Origin: Patiria miniata
Lineage: Eukaryota; Echinodermata; Asteroidea; Valvatida; Asterinidae
Direction: 5' to 3'
Assembly (NCBI RefSeq): GCF_015706575.1
Contig: NW_024037047.1
Span: 927,632 to 991,631, forward strand
DNA: 64,000 nucleotides
The notes under the pieces were generated by a model. The model saw only the letters and a program-made list of their open reading frames with translations, was not told the DNA's origin and did no database searches. Below are positions 22,368 through 33,610 of this stretch, piece after piece (positions within the stretch are counted from its first letter, which is position 1; each line of letters opens with the position of its first letter). A program made the translations under genes and the position numbers.

Positions 22368-22881
22368 CAGTGATGGAGGACAGAGTACAGACTTGAGTCC
22401 ATTGTTAATGACTCATGATTCGGCTCAGACTCATAGCCTTTGGACTCCGCTTGGCTCCACCTGGTTAGTGGCTGGCTCGGACTACCTGTCGGACTTGATC
22501 ATGTTGATTCAAGTTCTTTTAAAAAAACTGTGTTTAAACTTAAGAAGAAAAAAGAAAGGTTTGTAAATGGTCCCGCGTCTGTCGTCTGATAACTTTTAAC
22601 TCCTACCTAGGAAAATCTCTTTGAGATACTGCATCTCACTAGGCTGTAAAATAGTCGCAAGAGACCGATCCGACAGTCACTGTATTCTCAGTGTACTTTT
22701 GTGTGTATGTGTGCTGCTATAAAAAACTTTTCGGGACTGGACTTGAACTTGGCTCGTACTTGACAATTTGGACTCGGACTTGAGCTGGACTCGGACAAAA
22801 AATGGACTCAGTCTCAGACTTGGCTCGAACTCGAGCCGGCTCAGCTTGGACTCGGATGAGGTGGACTCGTCTTACATCACT
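22368..22881. mobile_element. hAT-like element with GACTCG repeats
   Basis: Ends CAGTGATGGAGGACAGAGT and, on the other strand, CAGTGATGTAAGACGAGTCC. The interior is rich in 'ggactcg' and 'gactt' motifs and holds no ORF of note. Confidence 0.55.
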
Positions 22882-23639
22882 GAAAAAACTCCTGAGGACT
22901 TTGTGGGTTACGGTAGTGTTGTATTTGAGCAGCGTTGTTGACTCGAGTCGCTGACTCGGACTGGACTTGCTTTTTTTCTTACTTGAGACTTGACCTGAGT
23001 TGGAAAAAAATGACTTGTGACTTGCAGTGTTGGAGTACTCGTACTCGTATTCGAGTACAACTCGAGTACACGCAAGTACTCAGCCCGTACTCGACTACTC
23101 AAAAATTATTTGGACTCGGCCATATTCGATTCTTTGCACTCAAATTTTGCACGGACTCAATGGTTTGGTACAAATCGAGTACATTTCTTTTGAATCAAGT
23201 CCATAGCTCAACCTGGAACGCAACGCTAGCGCGGTTGCAGTCTGTAGTACGGCCTTGTCTAGTTCCCGCCTCCTCAATACCACTAACATTGAAGTCGCAG
23301 AACTGAGGATTCTTGAATCAGGAGCCAGCCAAGCCCATGGCTCTTATGTTCGCCGCTTCACGGTTACCAGTGAGGCCATTTGGAGATTTTGCAAAATCCT
23401 TGCCCCAAATTAAAGCTTTGTGAGCAAATTTTAAGCACATATTGTCCCGTTGCCCAGGGAAATCTTGGGAATTTTACAGAAATTATAATTGTGTGATCGT
23501 AAAGCCTTTCTACAGATACGTCGACTACACGTGCGTATATCACATATCGTTGTCCGTGCAACAAGGTCGTATCTCCTAAACTGGGCCATACATGAAATGA
23601 AATGCGACAAAGGCCCATCACCTAGCTGTTACTTATAAT

Positions 23640-23985
23640 AATAATAATAATAATAATAATTTGGGAGGCTAATCATCCTTACTGGCAGCTGGTGTGCAGA
23701 ATTGCGAAGGACGCGGCTACAACGTGGTCGGGCCGCTGGCACGTAAAGGCGCCTATGGCTGCCGGCCACATCGGCCCATATATGACCACGGAGCACAGCC
23801 TGAGATCGAAAGTGTTTGATTTTTCCGGAGGGAGGAAAACCAGAGGGCCCGGAGAAAAACCCTCGTGGCACAGGAGAGAACCAATGCACAACTCTACTCA
23901 CATGTGACCCGCGGCCAGGATTCGAACCGTGGTCACCTTGGTGAGAGGCGAGCGCTTTACGCACAAGCCACCCATGCCACCCACT
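23640..23985 (-). mobile_element. tRNA-derived SINE, family II, with (AAT)n tail
   Basis: On the minus strand it begins GTGGCTTGTGCGTAAAGCGC with B box GGTTCGAATCC, has a long GC-rich body ('gagggtttttctccgggccc') and ends 'gattagcctcccaaattatt' with an (ATT)n run. A close copy is at 52843-53155. Confidence 0.8.
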
Positions 23986-24673
23986 TGTGACTGGACTTGT
24001 GAGTTGACATGTAATCTTTCATGAGTACCTTGAGAACAACCCTGGAAATATGGTCACAAATATCGTCAGTGATGACACCACCAAGTTAAACTCATGTACA
24101 TGTACATACCAGTAAAAACTAACAATCAGAGAAAACGGCATCTAAAGTTGAAGGCCTTCTACCGGTAGAACAACACTTTGCTTCAAAATGGCAGAGTATT
24201 TTCAGTTTTGTTTCTTGTCGTGGACACTTGATGAATTGAATTCATTAGATTTACTGATTTCCTCCTGTTTGTACATTAAATCATCAAGAAATAAGAGAAA
24301 AATTTTGAGTGATTTGTGAAACCAAAAAAGCTGCGAAACTGTAAATTTCCGTTTTCACGAAGTAGTACGCTTCAATGTATTACAACAAAAAACGGGGTCA
24401 GCACGTGCGCGCTCATACAAGGAGAGTGTTACTTCATGAAAACGTTTTTGCTCGCATTTGAGCAGAGTGCGTACCACGCATTACAATGGTAAAATGGAAC
24501 TTGAGTGTTACTTCGTGAAAACAAAAATTGTCACATTCGCGCAAAAGTTGCCATGGATAATTAGCGTAATTATTAAAGTAAAGCTCCTGAAGCTTTGAAA
24601 CTTTGTGCACTGGTAGGCCTTGATGAATAATGGTTAAAAATGTAAAAAACTGAAAACCAAAAAAAAAATATGG

Positions 24674-25221
24674 TTTAAAGGGAAAATACAACATTTGCAA
24701 ACATCAAAAAATACAACTACCAAATCATTTGGAAATACCTTGCTGGACTGTTAGTGAATGACAGTGTAAAGCATCCTGTAAAATCATGGCCCTTGGTATA
24801 CTGTCATTTTCAAGAAAAGTGGTATTTTTGTATCAATTTCCAACGCTGATCGGCCGATCGGAAAAAACTGGCTTTTTTTCAAATACTGGCCCCAATTGAC
24901 CATCGCACTTGTTTGCAATCGATTACAAACCTATGAACGGGTACGAGCCAGCTAGACTGGTTCCCTGACCTTACAATTCCCCAATGTATGTAAACTGCTC
25001 TGTTTCTTCTTACATGTATACTGCTCTGTTTCTTCTTACATGTATATGGAGTCAGGGAACCAGACTACAGGAAAATGATTGTTTTTCTTGGTTTTCATAG
25101 CATTTTCGAACCCAAAACCTCAAAAAAGTCAGTGTAACTATATTTGCTATATATTTCCAACCCCCTAATTCCATCCATTTCTGAAAATTACAGCAAAAGC
25201 AAATGATGTATATTCCCTTGA
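24674..25221. mobile_element. MITE family 1 copy
   Basis: Ends TTTAAAGGGAAAATACAACA and 'gatgtatattcccttga'; inner palindrome 'ctggttccctgacc...gtcagggaaccagac' contains a small tandem duplication of 'ctgctctgtttcttcttaca'. A partial copy follows at 25806-25990. Confidence 0.75.
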
Positions 25222-25233
25222 ACACGTGGAGTG

Positions 25234-25479
25234 TTACTTCGTGGTGTCGGTGATGATATGCTGACCCAGCAGTTGATGGAAAATATCCCCAAACCTCCTT
25301 ACCGAATGGCCAAGTGTTCTGTCGGACTTCACTCTGCTCATGATGTCTTGGAACCGGTCCATGAATTCTGTCTGGTCATTGGGTATCAAGCCAACGAATG
25401 CCGACCGCCGTTGGGAATATACCAGCATCAAAATACGAATGTTGCGTGAACCATCACTAGGGAAATGAACACTGAAGAC
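25234..25479 (-). CDS. B-type ACID exon 4, copy 1 (two possible ends)
   Basis: Acceptor GATCTTTCCTCAG, then VFSVHFPSDGSRNIRILMLV and YSQRRSAFVGLIPNDQTEFM. A donor after ...RTLGHS (exon end 25303) is at the family position; read-through adds VRRFGDIFHQLLGQHIITDT + TK and a TAA at 25236-25234. Confidence 0.75.
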   Translation of the reverse strand, partial: VFSVHFPSDGSRNIRILMLVYSQRRSAFVGLIPNDQTEFMDRFQDIMSRVKSDRTLGHSVRRFGDIFHQLLGQHIITDTTK

Positions 25480-28400
25480 CTGAGGAAAGATCAAACCGGG
25501 AACCAGAAGATTTGGTGACATTTGACCAATTTATTTTAAGATGTAACCTTGTCAATTTGTGACAGGATAATTGTTTGGTAACTTACATATTCATGAGCTT
25601 AGTAGTGACGTCACAATGGACAAAAAAGTATCAGTGTCTTGCTAGGTTTTTCTTCAAAATACTATTACAATGCTTCAGTTTTTATTCATTACCCAGAATT
25701 TTTTATATTTGTCCTTGTGACATGTGTGAGATTGGTGGTAAAAACAATTTACTATTATATTACCCAAAACAATCTTCTCGCAGTGTCAAAGTTTTAGTTA
25801 GTTCAAAGGTAATGTACAACATTTGCAAACATCAAAATATAAAACTACCAAATTATTGCGAATAGTAGTCTCAAGCATCCTGTAAGATCGTGGCACCTGT
25901 TGTGCTGACATTTTCAAGAAAGGTGGAATTTTCGTATAGTCAAATTCCAACAATGGCCAACCACCGGGCTTTTTCTAGTTTAATTAGTCCACATATTGTT
26001 TACAGGGGACACAGGAACGAGACCTAGGAATGGTCCAACTCGTCAGTAGAACCATGGTTCTACCTAGTCTGGTTCCCAGACCAAAAGATTCCGACTATTC
26101 CTGATGAATCTTAGGTCCGGTAGCCTCCGGTAATACAATGTATTACAATTTACGTCACGTGACTAAAACGGGAGGAATTCCTCCTTTTTCCGAAAATTTC
26201 CGAAGTTTGCCGAAGTTGTTTCGTCGACAATCGGATAGCGCCCGAGTATTTCCGAGTATATAATATAGGTTTAATTAACTGCTAATTGCTTATTAATTTT
26301 ATTTTAAATGAGTTGATAATTAATATTCATTGTTTTCATTTAGAAAACTTGAAATTCAACGACGATTTTGTGCATCAAATATACTCGGATCGTACGGGCG
26401 AACTTTTTGCTGCGTCATGTACAATTTTGAATTTGACGACCGTTACCGAGATTTTCCAAAACTCGGTCTTCCTTCGGCTCCGCCTGCTAACAGTGCTATT
26501 TGGTTCCGTAATTTTGAAGATTCCAGATCAACATTATTCAATGTTATCTTACAAAAACATCAAACTGTTTTATCATAACTGTATAATCATACAAAGGAAG
26601 TGATTTATTTAAAGATTTGATCAGAACATTGAAAGCTACCAGTGGTAAAGCGAAATCGGAAACGAAGCCGCGCTTTGAAAAAGGGCCATTAACCCTTACC
26701 CTACTAGACCCTCCAATGCATGCCAATATGTGCCTCAAGAAAATCTCCTATGTTTTTTGCATGGCCCTCCAATATCTGCCATGTTATTTTAAGGGTAACT
26801 GGACAGGCACTCCAATACATGCCACAGAGAACAATGAGAGTCCTCTGATAACAAAGTGAGTGCCCCCAGCTGGTCAGTATCAGGCACCCTCCAGGGCCTC
26901 CAACTCCTGCCAATTGGAGCCTTCACTGTTAAATAAAACTATCTGCCAATAAACTGCAGCTGGAGGGCATTGGCATAACCAACTGACATGCAGTAAACTA
27001 CCCTCAGAGAGTAAGGGTTAATGTCGTCATGTTTATTTTTAGCCACGGAGGCTGCCTGACCTACAATTTAAGACGTGAGCGTCGGGAATAATTGTCAGGT
27101 CTGGGAACCAGACTAGGTTCTACCTAAAGGATTAGCCCCAGTATGGCTAGTGGTGGTACCATAAAACCCTTGCAACTGACAATTTATTGATTGCCTACAA
27201 ATATATATTTCCATTTTTTATAATGAAACAAACAAAAAAGGAGGGGTATAAACGTTGGGCGCGGTCAGTGGATATGTAATCAGTCGATCGTGCTGCACTA
27301 TGGGCTCTGTGCGCCAAACAAAAGAAGTCGCGTTATTACCACTTTTGAGAGCCCCTTGGACAGGACACGGCGTGTGCGTACTGCAATGGATCGCGCGCGA
27401 AGTACGCACGACTTTTCTATCCTTAATGTGCACAAAGCTGAGCCATAGCGTCTTCGCGCGTAAGCGTCAGGCATCGTAAGCGCGCGAATACTTTCGAATT
27501 TAACTTGCGATGGTCTCCCAGACTAATCCCCGCCCCCTATAACTTTGGATCATTCGAAATACGCAGTGGATGGACCAGGAACTTGCCTTTTCTAGATCAC
27601 AGCTCAGGAGGACTGTTGAAAAAAGTCTACAATTTCCTACAGGACCAATCGCGCAAGTGCATTTTGAGTGATAACGCAGATCCACATATGAAAGATACAT
27701 GTTTTATATCAATCAATCTAATCTTACCCAGGAAAAGCACTTACATATTCGCCTTGCAGAACTCTTCGAAGGGCTCTCATCTCATTCGGGTCATTGCTCT
27801 GGTCCGGAAACTGGAATCTCACTTGTTCAGATCCATTCTGTAATGAGGACCTCAGTGCACCAAATAGATTCTGCAATGAAAAAACAAATCACAAACATGA
27901 TAGGCCAAATAAGCTTATAACTGCTGCAACAATAGACACATTTGTCAAAGTCAAACTCAAGGGGTGCCAGTCGAAAACTCTAAACCTGTACACATATCGT
28001 GTAGCCTGGGATCACGCAAAAGCAATGCTGCAAACTGGATGATGATAATGAAACGATGATATTGATGATGGAACGGATGATTTATCTATAGATTCTGGGT
28101 CAAAGGAAGACGATTCAAATGTTTAACCACTTGACGCCGGTTTATTTTTAGGCCAAATACGCCATTTTTGTTGAACCCTAACCCCCTAGGCTCTTGCACT
28201 AGAAAGTATACCAAACCTAACAGATTTCAACAGCTGCATACAGGTCTGTAAGCACTGGTACCAAAACTGCCAAACTCCAACAGGCCTTGTACGGGGAACA
28301 GTACTAAACCTGCCAAACTCCAACTGTTGGAGTTTGATTGACTTGGTATGGATGGGCCTATATGTCGAGTGATTGGATAGGGATGGTACCAAACCTAACA

Positions 28401-30582
28401 AAATAAAGCAATATGTACATGCACATTTGACCACAAACTGTGCTGAGGACCAGGGGTGAGCATACCCACGAAGAAATGCCAGTGAACTCCCTCAAACTCC
28501 AACGTGTTCACAAATCTCATGCCCTTCTGCCCCGAACCTCACAAAATTCAACAGGGTCTCCCTGGGCCTTTGGTACCCAGTCAATCAAAGTCCAACACCA
28601 GCTGGCCAGTGTTCAGTACCAACCCTGCTAAAATCAAGCAAAACCCGCTGTTGGAGCTTGATGGGCTCAGGGTTGTTAGGGTTAAAGATATGATGATCCA
28701 GCCCAAGTTTTAAAATCAAGGCCAACTCCACAGTCACTGACATTGAGAGTCATATGTATACTATATTTGTATGGTAAACTTCTCACTACATGTATAACTT
28801 ATGTGCAACACTCCGAGGCTCAGCCAGGGTGGATATTTGCTACAAGACACAATCCTCCTTCATGGACGTGCCAGACGTTGTGTGTCTGTGTGCAAAATCC
28901 ATGGGAATGTGTATACACGTCCACCGACGAAGCCTCGGTGTAGGCTTGACGTTTTCAAGGTAGAGTACACACTACATGTCATTTGTCATTTGTGCAGTTT
29001 TTTGTTTGAAGCTACAAAAGTGCTCAAAATCTAAAGAAGGGTGCTCAACAACTAACCTGATGAAGTTTTAGCTTGGTGAATGCTCTATATTCTGAGAAAA
29101 CAATATTCTAGGGTCTCGATTTCATTTTAAAGGTGCCGAGTCATGTTTTGAATTGGGCACGAAATCAGCGTCTGGGACACGTTCTCATACAGCTGCATTG
29201 CAGCTACGCGATGTCACGCACTGAACCGACAAATTATAGCAACTGCGCGCCTGTGTGCTTCGTTTCAAGGCTTGCACGCACCAATTAACAGCTTTGCCAA
29301 TTAAAAATGAACTACTAACCGAAATTTCCAAATACGCGTCTTCTGATACATCTTTGGAAGCAACTTTCTTCTTAATATTGTTTCTTCAAAATGACAGGAT
29401 CTTAGTCCCATTACTACATGTATATTAAATACCAAGTAAGCTTTTCAACAATAATTGTGTTAGTTACTTTTTGGATAGCTGCAAATGATATACTATACCT
29501 TTAAAGCGGCATCAGCCACTGTGAATATCCATTACCAGTGCTTACTTGGCCTTATAAGCATGTTAACTGGTTAATGGTAAACTTGACTTGTTATTAAAGA
29601 AAAAATTAAGTCCCCCCCCTCCAAAAAAAAGGAACCCAAAACAAACAAACAAACACAAAAACCCACATTATCAAAACCAATAAAATTACAAATTTACCAG
29701 AAGCCATGTTGGAACTAGCTGCATGGTAAGTTTGGTTGGCCACCGTTCCGCATTCAGAGTGCTGTTAGGACCCACGCTCATGTGACAGGTGTGAGTACGA
29801 GTGATCTGATCAGTTTCTGACGCAAAAATCCTTGGACCCTGCCAGAGAATGGAACGTTCAAGATAACACATTTAAGAAATCAATTATTTCCAAAACGCGA
29901 CTTATCCATTTGAAAAAAAGTGAAAACTTTGCACATAGGGAAGTTCAACAGGAAAAAACACATATAAGGTCCCAAAAAAAATTATTCAGTCTCTGGTCAG
30001 ACCGAAGTTCCGGAATTGACGTGGGGACGCGGCTTTTTTTTTTTTTTTGCTTCTTTTTTTTTTCTTCAAGCTTGGATTGTACAGACAAGGTGGGGTACTT
30101 TTTTGCTTTTTTGGTGTCCTCATGTACATTGGTGTCCTCCATAATTTGCCTTGGTGCTCTCGATCATTTGCCTTGGTGCAATTTCCCATTCCTTGGTGCT
30201 CTTTGATAAAAAAAAATTGAGGAGGTGCGGCAATAGAGGGCACTGTTGGAGATACAGTGGAACATTTTGGGGGAAAAAAAGATTGACGCGCATGATTAGA
30301 ATAGACGCGTGCGCTGACCAGAGACAGACTTTTTTTTTGTTGGTCTAACAGCTGTTTTTTACCTTTAAATTCAATTCTTTACCCTAACCCCTTGAATATT
30401 TTTACTAGAAAGTATCCTGAATTTGCCAAAATCCATCTACTAACTTGTACAACATCAAGCCATTCCAACTGGCCATGCCACAGCACTGTGTTCATCTGTT
30501 CTTCCAGTCTAACACCAGCGATGAAATCTTGCTGCTGCTGCTGCGGTTGCTGCTGCGGCTGAAGTTGCTGCTGCAATGCCAT
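25234..30582 (-). CDS. PTOV1/MED25-like ACID gene, B-type copy 1
   Basis: Four minus-strand exons (30582-30445, 29838-29698, 27870-27745, 25479-25303 or to 25234) encode one full ACID/PTOV domain, all joined in phase 0. The start MALQQQLQPQ has context ACCATGG and an in-frame TAG just upstream. The domain runs LWHGQLEW, then ITRTHTCHMSVGP, RWPTKLTMQL, FQFPDQSNDPNEMRAL and IRILMLVYSQRRSAFVGLIP + NDQTEF, the order seen in MED25. Exon 4 has a good donor (TCG|GTAAGG) exactly where MED25 and the A-type copy splice. If it is used, the gene continues, most likely into the A-type exons from 22142, giving a two-ACID PTOV1-like protein. If not, 22 more codons lead to TAA and a 216-residue one-domain protein. 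Role, by family: docking of transcription activators in the nucleus. Confidence 0.82.
26065..27115. mobile_element. TIR element with 9-bp target duplication
   Basis: Ends TAGTCTGGTTCCCAGACC and GGTCTGGGAACCAGACTA, each partly palindromic, flanked on both sides by GGTTCTACC (26056-26064, 27116-27124). About 1.05 kb. It carries the nested TTAA element at 26693-27017 and a short open stretch of unknown meaning near 26412-26578. Its end motif also occurs as the inner palindrome of MITE family 1. Confidence 0.72.
26693..27017. mobile_element. piggyBac-like MITE flanked by TTAA
   Basis: 325 bases starting CCCTTACCCT and ending AGAGTAAGGG, with TTAA directly on each side (26689-26692, 27018-27021). 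TTAA duplication and CCCT-type ends are the piggyBac pattern. No transposase. Confidence 0.7.
27298..27590. repeat. Dispersed repeat R53, copy 1
   Basis: Shares about 280 bases with 53678-53970, from 'gggctctgtgcgccaa' through 'gtgtgcgtactg' and 'aatttaacttgcgatg' to 'actttggatcatt'. It ends near 'gatggaccaggaac'. Confidence 0.65.
27745..27870 (-). CDS. B-type ACID exon 3, copy 1
   Basis: 42 codons between acceptor TTTTCATTGCAG and donor TAT|GTAAGT, phase 0. NLFGALRSSLQNGSEQVRFQ then FPDQSNDPNEMRALRRVLQG + EY. Intron sequence downstream matches that of copy 2. Confidence 0.82.
29130..29510. mobile_element. MITE family 2, diverged copy
   Basis: From 'aaaggtgccgagtcatgttt' to 'aaatgatatactataccttt', with inner text 'gatgtcacgcactgaaccga' shared with 59579-60042. 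Confidence 0.6.
29698..29838 (-). CDS. B-type ACID exon 2, copy 1
   Basis: 47 codons between acceptor CTCTGGCAG and donor CTG|GTAAAT, phase 0. GPRIFASETDQITRTHTCHM then SVGPNSTLNAERWPTKLTMQ and LVPTWLL. Confidence 0.82.
29974..30345. mobile_element. Harbinger-like repeat family 4, copy 1
   Basis: Both ends carry 'gtctctggtcag' next to long T or A runs; the interior repeats 'ccttggtgc' several times. The inverted copy is 46552-46927. Confidence 0.65.
30445..30582 (-). CDS. B-type ACID exon 1, copy 1 (start codon exon)
   Basis: 46 codons from ATG to donor CAA|GTTAGT. Short Gln/Pro run, then DFIAGVRLEEQMNTVLWHGQ + LEW. Acceptor TTTTTCCCAG 15 bases upstream of the ATG, with TAG in frame between them. 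Confidence 0.82.
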
Positions 30583-30675
30583 GGTAATCTATTGGCTGGG
30601 AAAAAGAATAACAGTTATATAACCCGACTAATAGCAATGGCTAGTCTCAGGTCCGGGACGTTTCTTGTGTTTTTA

Positions 30676-31624
30676 TCCACGTAGTGGAGCCTCATAGATC
30701 AAGAAGCCCGCAAAATTGCCTGCAGCACAAAACACTAATAAAGTACAAAAACGTCCATCAAAATGCAGACATTTCACACAGAACCGCTGCACAGTTTGCC
30801 CCTATACTCCGTACTTTACCATTTGACATACTCACGTATCATGCGCAGAACTAACATAGGTGGATTCTGTCGGTTTTTAGGCCAAAATGATGAAAAATAT
30901 GCCCTTTCCGCACTGAGCCAACCTGACACTTGAAACGTGCACGCATATGATCGAGCGATGATTTTCGGTTCGCTCGGAGCGCGCCGCAGGGGGTACGGTA
31001 CAAGCTAGCCCCATAAATGTGGCCTATTTACTGGACTGCCTCCGTAAACATAGGCCACACATCCACATGTACAAAAACGTGTCGATTTTGCCAAATTTTG
31101 ATTTTCACATTTAGGCTTACTTTGTAGGTTTTTTTTGCTTTACTAGAAGCATTCTCACCCTCTATATAGGCTAATCAGAAAGTGCTGCCTTTTTCAGATG
31201 TCTAATTTTTGTGAAATTTCATGTTGAAATTTTGATACGCAAACGTGTGCAAATCAAATGTATCTGGAAATTTCACGAAAAATGGACATCTGAAAAAGGC
31301 AGCACTTTCTGATTAGCCTATATAGAGGGTGAGAATGCTTCTAAAGCAAAAAAAATCTACAAAGTAAGCCTAAATGTGAAAATCAAAATTTGGCAAAGTC
31401 GACACGTTTTTTGTACATGTGGATGTTTATGGAGGCAGTCCAGTAAATAGATAGGCCACATTTATGGGGCTAGTCAAGAGGTAAAGTACGGAGTATAGGG
31501 GCAAACTGTGCAGCGGTTCTGTGTGAAATGTCTCCATTTTGATGGACGTTTTTGTACTTTATTAGTGTTTTGTGCTGCAGGCAATTTTGCGGGTTTCTTG
31601 ATCTATGAGGCTTCACTACGTGGA
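30676..31624. mobile_element. 950-bp foldback element
   Basis: Left arm (30676 to about 31210) and right arm (about 31262-31624) are inverted copies: 'cactaataaagtacaaaaac' pairs with 'gtttttgtactttattagtg', and 'gtgctgcctttttcagatgt' with its complement. The left arm has an extra segment (about 30826-30995). Termini are themselves palindromic (GAGGCTTCACTACGTGGAGCCTC-like). The centre near 31240 is AT-rich. No coding content. Confidence 0.85.
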
Positions 31625-31996
31625 GCCTCATAGTAGGAGTACATGAAGTCATGAATGATACTATAGACTCCTAGTCTCATAAATGTGACTGAAATACTGG
31701 ACTACCTCTGTATATTACAGTCACACATCGTACATATGGTCTGTGCATGGACAGTCCATTGCTAGGGGAGCCGCAAACCAATTTGAAATCGCAATTATTT
31801 TGTCACTTTATACTCACACAATCTCGTCTACAACTACAAGTACAAGTTGGCTGTGCATATGTGTCAAAGGCCAATGAAGGCTGTGTTTACGTTTCAAAGT
31901 GCATATGTTGTGGGGCGCCCTCCAGAGCTCTACAGCTGACACGTAACTAAATAGCCTGGTTCCCAGACCAAAAGATTCTGACTATTCCTGATGGAT

Positions 31997-32405
31997 GCAA
32001 CCCTGCAAATAAATTCCCATAGACCCTAGTGCTAAATGCCCATACTTCAAAATTCTTTTAAAAATACTCAGAACTCTCACAGGTATTCAAGCTGCACAGA
32101 ACGATGATGATCAACATCTCATCTTTCGTTTTCTTTTCATTTTTTTGGTGGGTTGACCTTTAACTTTTCGAGATATTCTCTCCCAAAGAAGACGACCCCT
32201 ATTTTTCCCAAAGCGGAAAAGTAGCCATCTAGGAAAACGATCCCTCCACAACATGGCAAAATAGCGCCACTTTCGAGCCCAATAGCATCCAAAATTCTCA
32301 GCATTGGAAGCCCCAAGTCCGGGCCAGAGCTAGGTTCACTACCATATCTTTTCAATTCCCCCACTTGACGGCGCTAAGAACTCTCTAATATAGAATATTT
32401 TGAGG
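31997..32405 (+). repeat. 409-bp direct repeat, left copy
   Basis: From GCAACCCTGCAAATAAATTC to 'ctctctaatatagaatattt'; matched at 33059-33463 in the same orientation at high identity. Ends do not read TG...CA, so an LTR pair is not clearly indicated. Confidence 0.8.
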
Positions 32406-32584
32406 GTATAACTTTCATTCATGAGCTCGGCGGATGGATTTAGGCCTATTTACCGGTGTGCAGCCTATAATAGCAGGTAACTTTTAAATTGTAACACAAA
32501 ACCACTTTCAGGTGAAGTAGAATATCTCCAAAGTCAATATTTTGAAGAAAAAAATTGAAAGAACAAAATTATCCGAGCCGTCGA

Positions 32585-32750
32585 TATAGACCGCTTGCAG
32601 ACGCGTTCGATAATGGACGCGCGAAGGCGCGAGACGCCATGTTGTGGGACAAGCGTATATCTATCCATGCACTTTTTGTCCCACAACATGGCGTCGCGCA
32701 CCTTCGCGCGTCACTTTGATTATCGATCGCGTCTGCAAGCGGTCTATTAT
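32585..32750. repeat. Palindromic MITE between the direct repeats
   Basis: Arms 'tatagaccgcttgcagacgc' and 'gcgtctgcaagcggtctatt' enclose a second pairing 'gccatgttgtgggacaa' with 'tttgtcccacaacatggc'. Confidence 0.75.
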
Positions 32751-33058
32751 AGGCCCGAAAATATGACTTTTTTTGCCCCTGCTAAGCTGTAGAGCGCCCC
32801 CAGCGACAGTAAATTGAGTTTCAGCTACTTTTAAGCTCAAAATGCCCCCCCCCCCCCCCTTTTTTTAAACTAGCAATTGTTGTAATCGGCTGATGGCCTA
32901 CTGCTCCCTTACGATTTGGGAGAATCCGTTACGGAAAAACCCTTGTTGATACCTTTAAAACACTTTTTTCCCCTCGTAGGTTCCGCCCACTGAAAAAAAA
33001 ACACTGCCGCAGCACAGCGCATGCGCAAAACGGCCATCTTTGTTATTCTTCATAGGAC

Positions 33059-33463
33059 GCAACCCTGCAAATAAATTCCCATTGACACTAGTGCTAAATG
33101 CCCATACTTTACAATTCTTTTAAAAATACTCAGAACTCTCACAGGCATTCAAGCTGCACAGAAAAATGATGATCAACATCTCATCTTTCGTTTTCTTTTC
33201 ATTTTTTGGTGGGTTGACCATTCACTTTTCGAGATATTCTCACCCAAAGAAGACGACCCCTATTTTCCCCAAAGCGGAAAAGTAGCCATCTTGAAAAACG
33301 ATCCCTCCACAACATGGCAAACTAGCGCCACTTTCGAGCCCACTACTCATCCAAAATGCTCAGAATTGGAAGCCCCAAGTCCGGGCCAGAGGTTCATTAC
33401 CATATCTCTTCAATTCCTACATTTTACGGCGCTCAGAACTCTCTAATATAGAATATTTTGAGG
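33059..33463 (+). repeat. 409-bp direct repeat, right copy
   Basis: Same orientation as 31997-32405, with scattered substitutions and one short deletion near 33400. Confidence 0.8.
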
Positions 33464-33610
33464 CTTCTAGGGGGATTTTTGAAACTCTGGCTTCGTTTCG
33501 GGTCGTTTCGGCTTGACTAGAAGTCGAATGAACCCCCACAAAGGCCATTTCCCATAATTCTCGGTTTCGTATCTGGCTTCGGCTTTGAAAAAAAAATGGT
33601 TAATAGGGCC

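Noticed and set aside
26286..26603. Overlapping plus-strand ORFs with the plausible-looking stretch RYRDFPKLGLPSAPP
   Set aside because: Located inside a TIR element, short, with no start context or family match; kept only as a remark in that element's entry.
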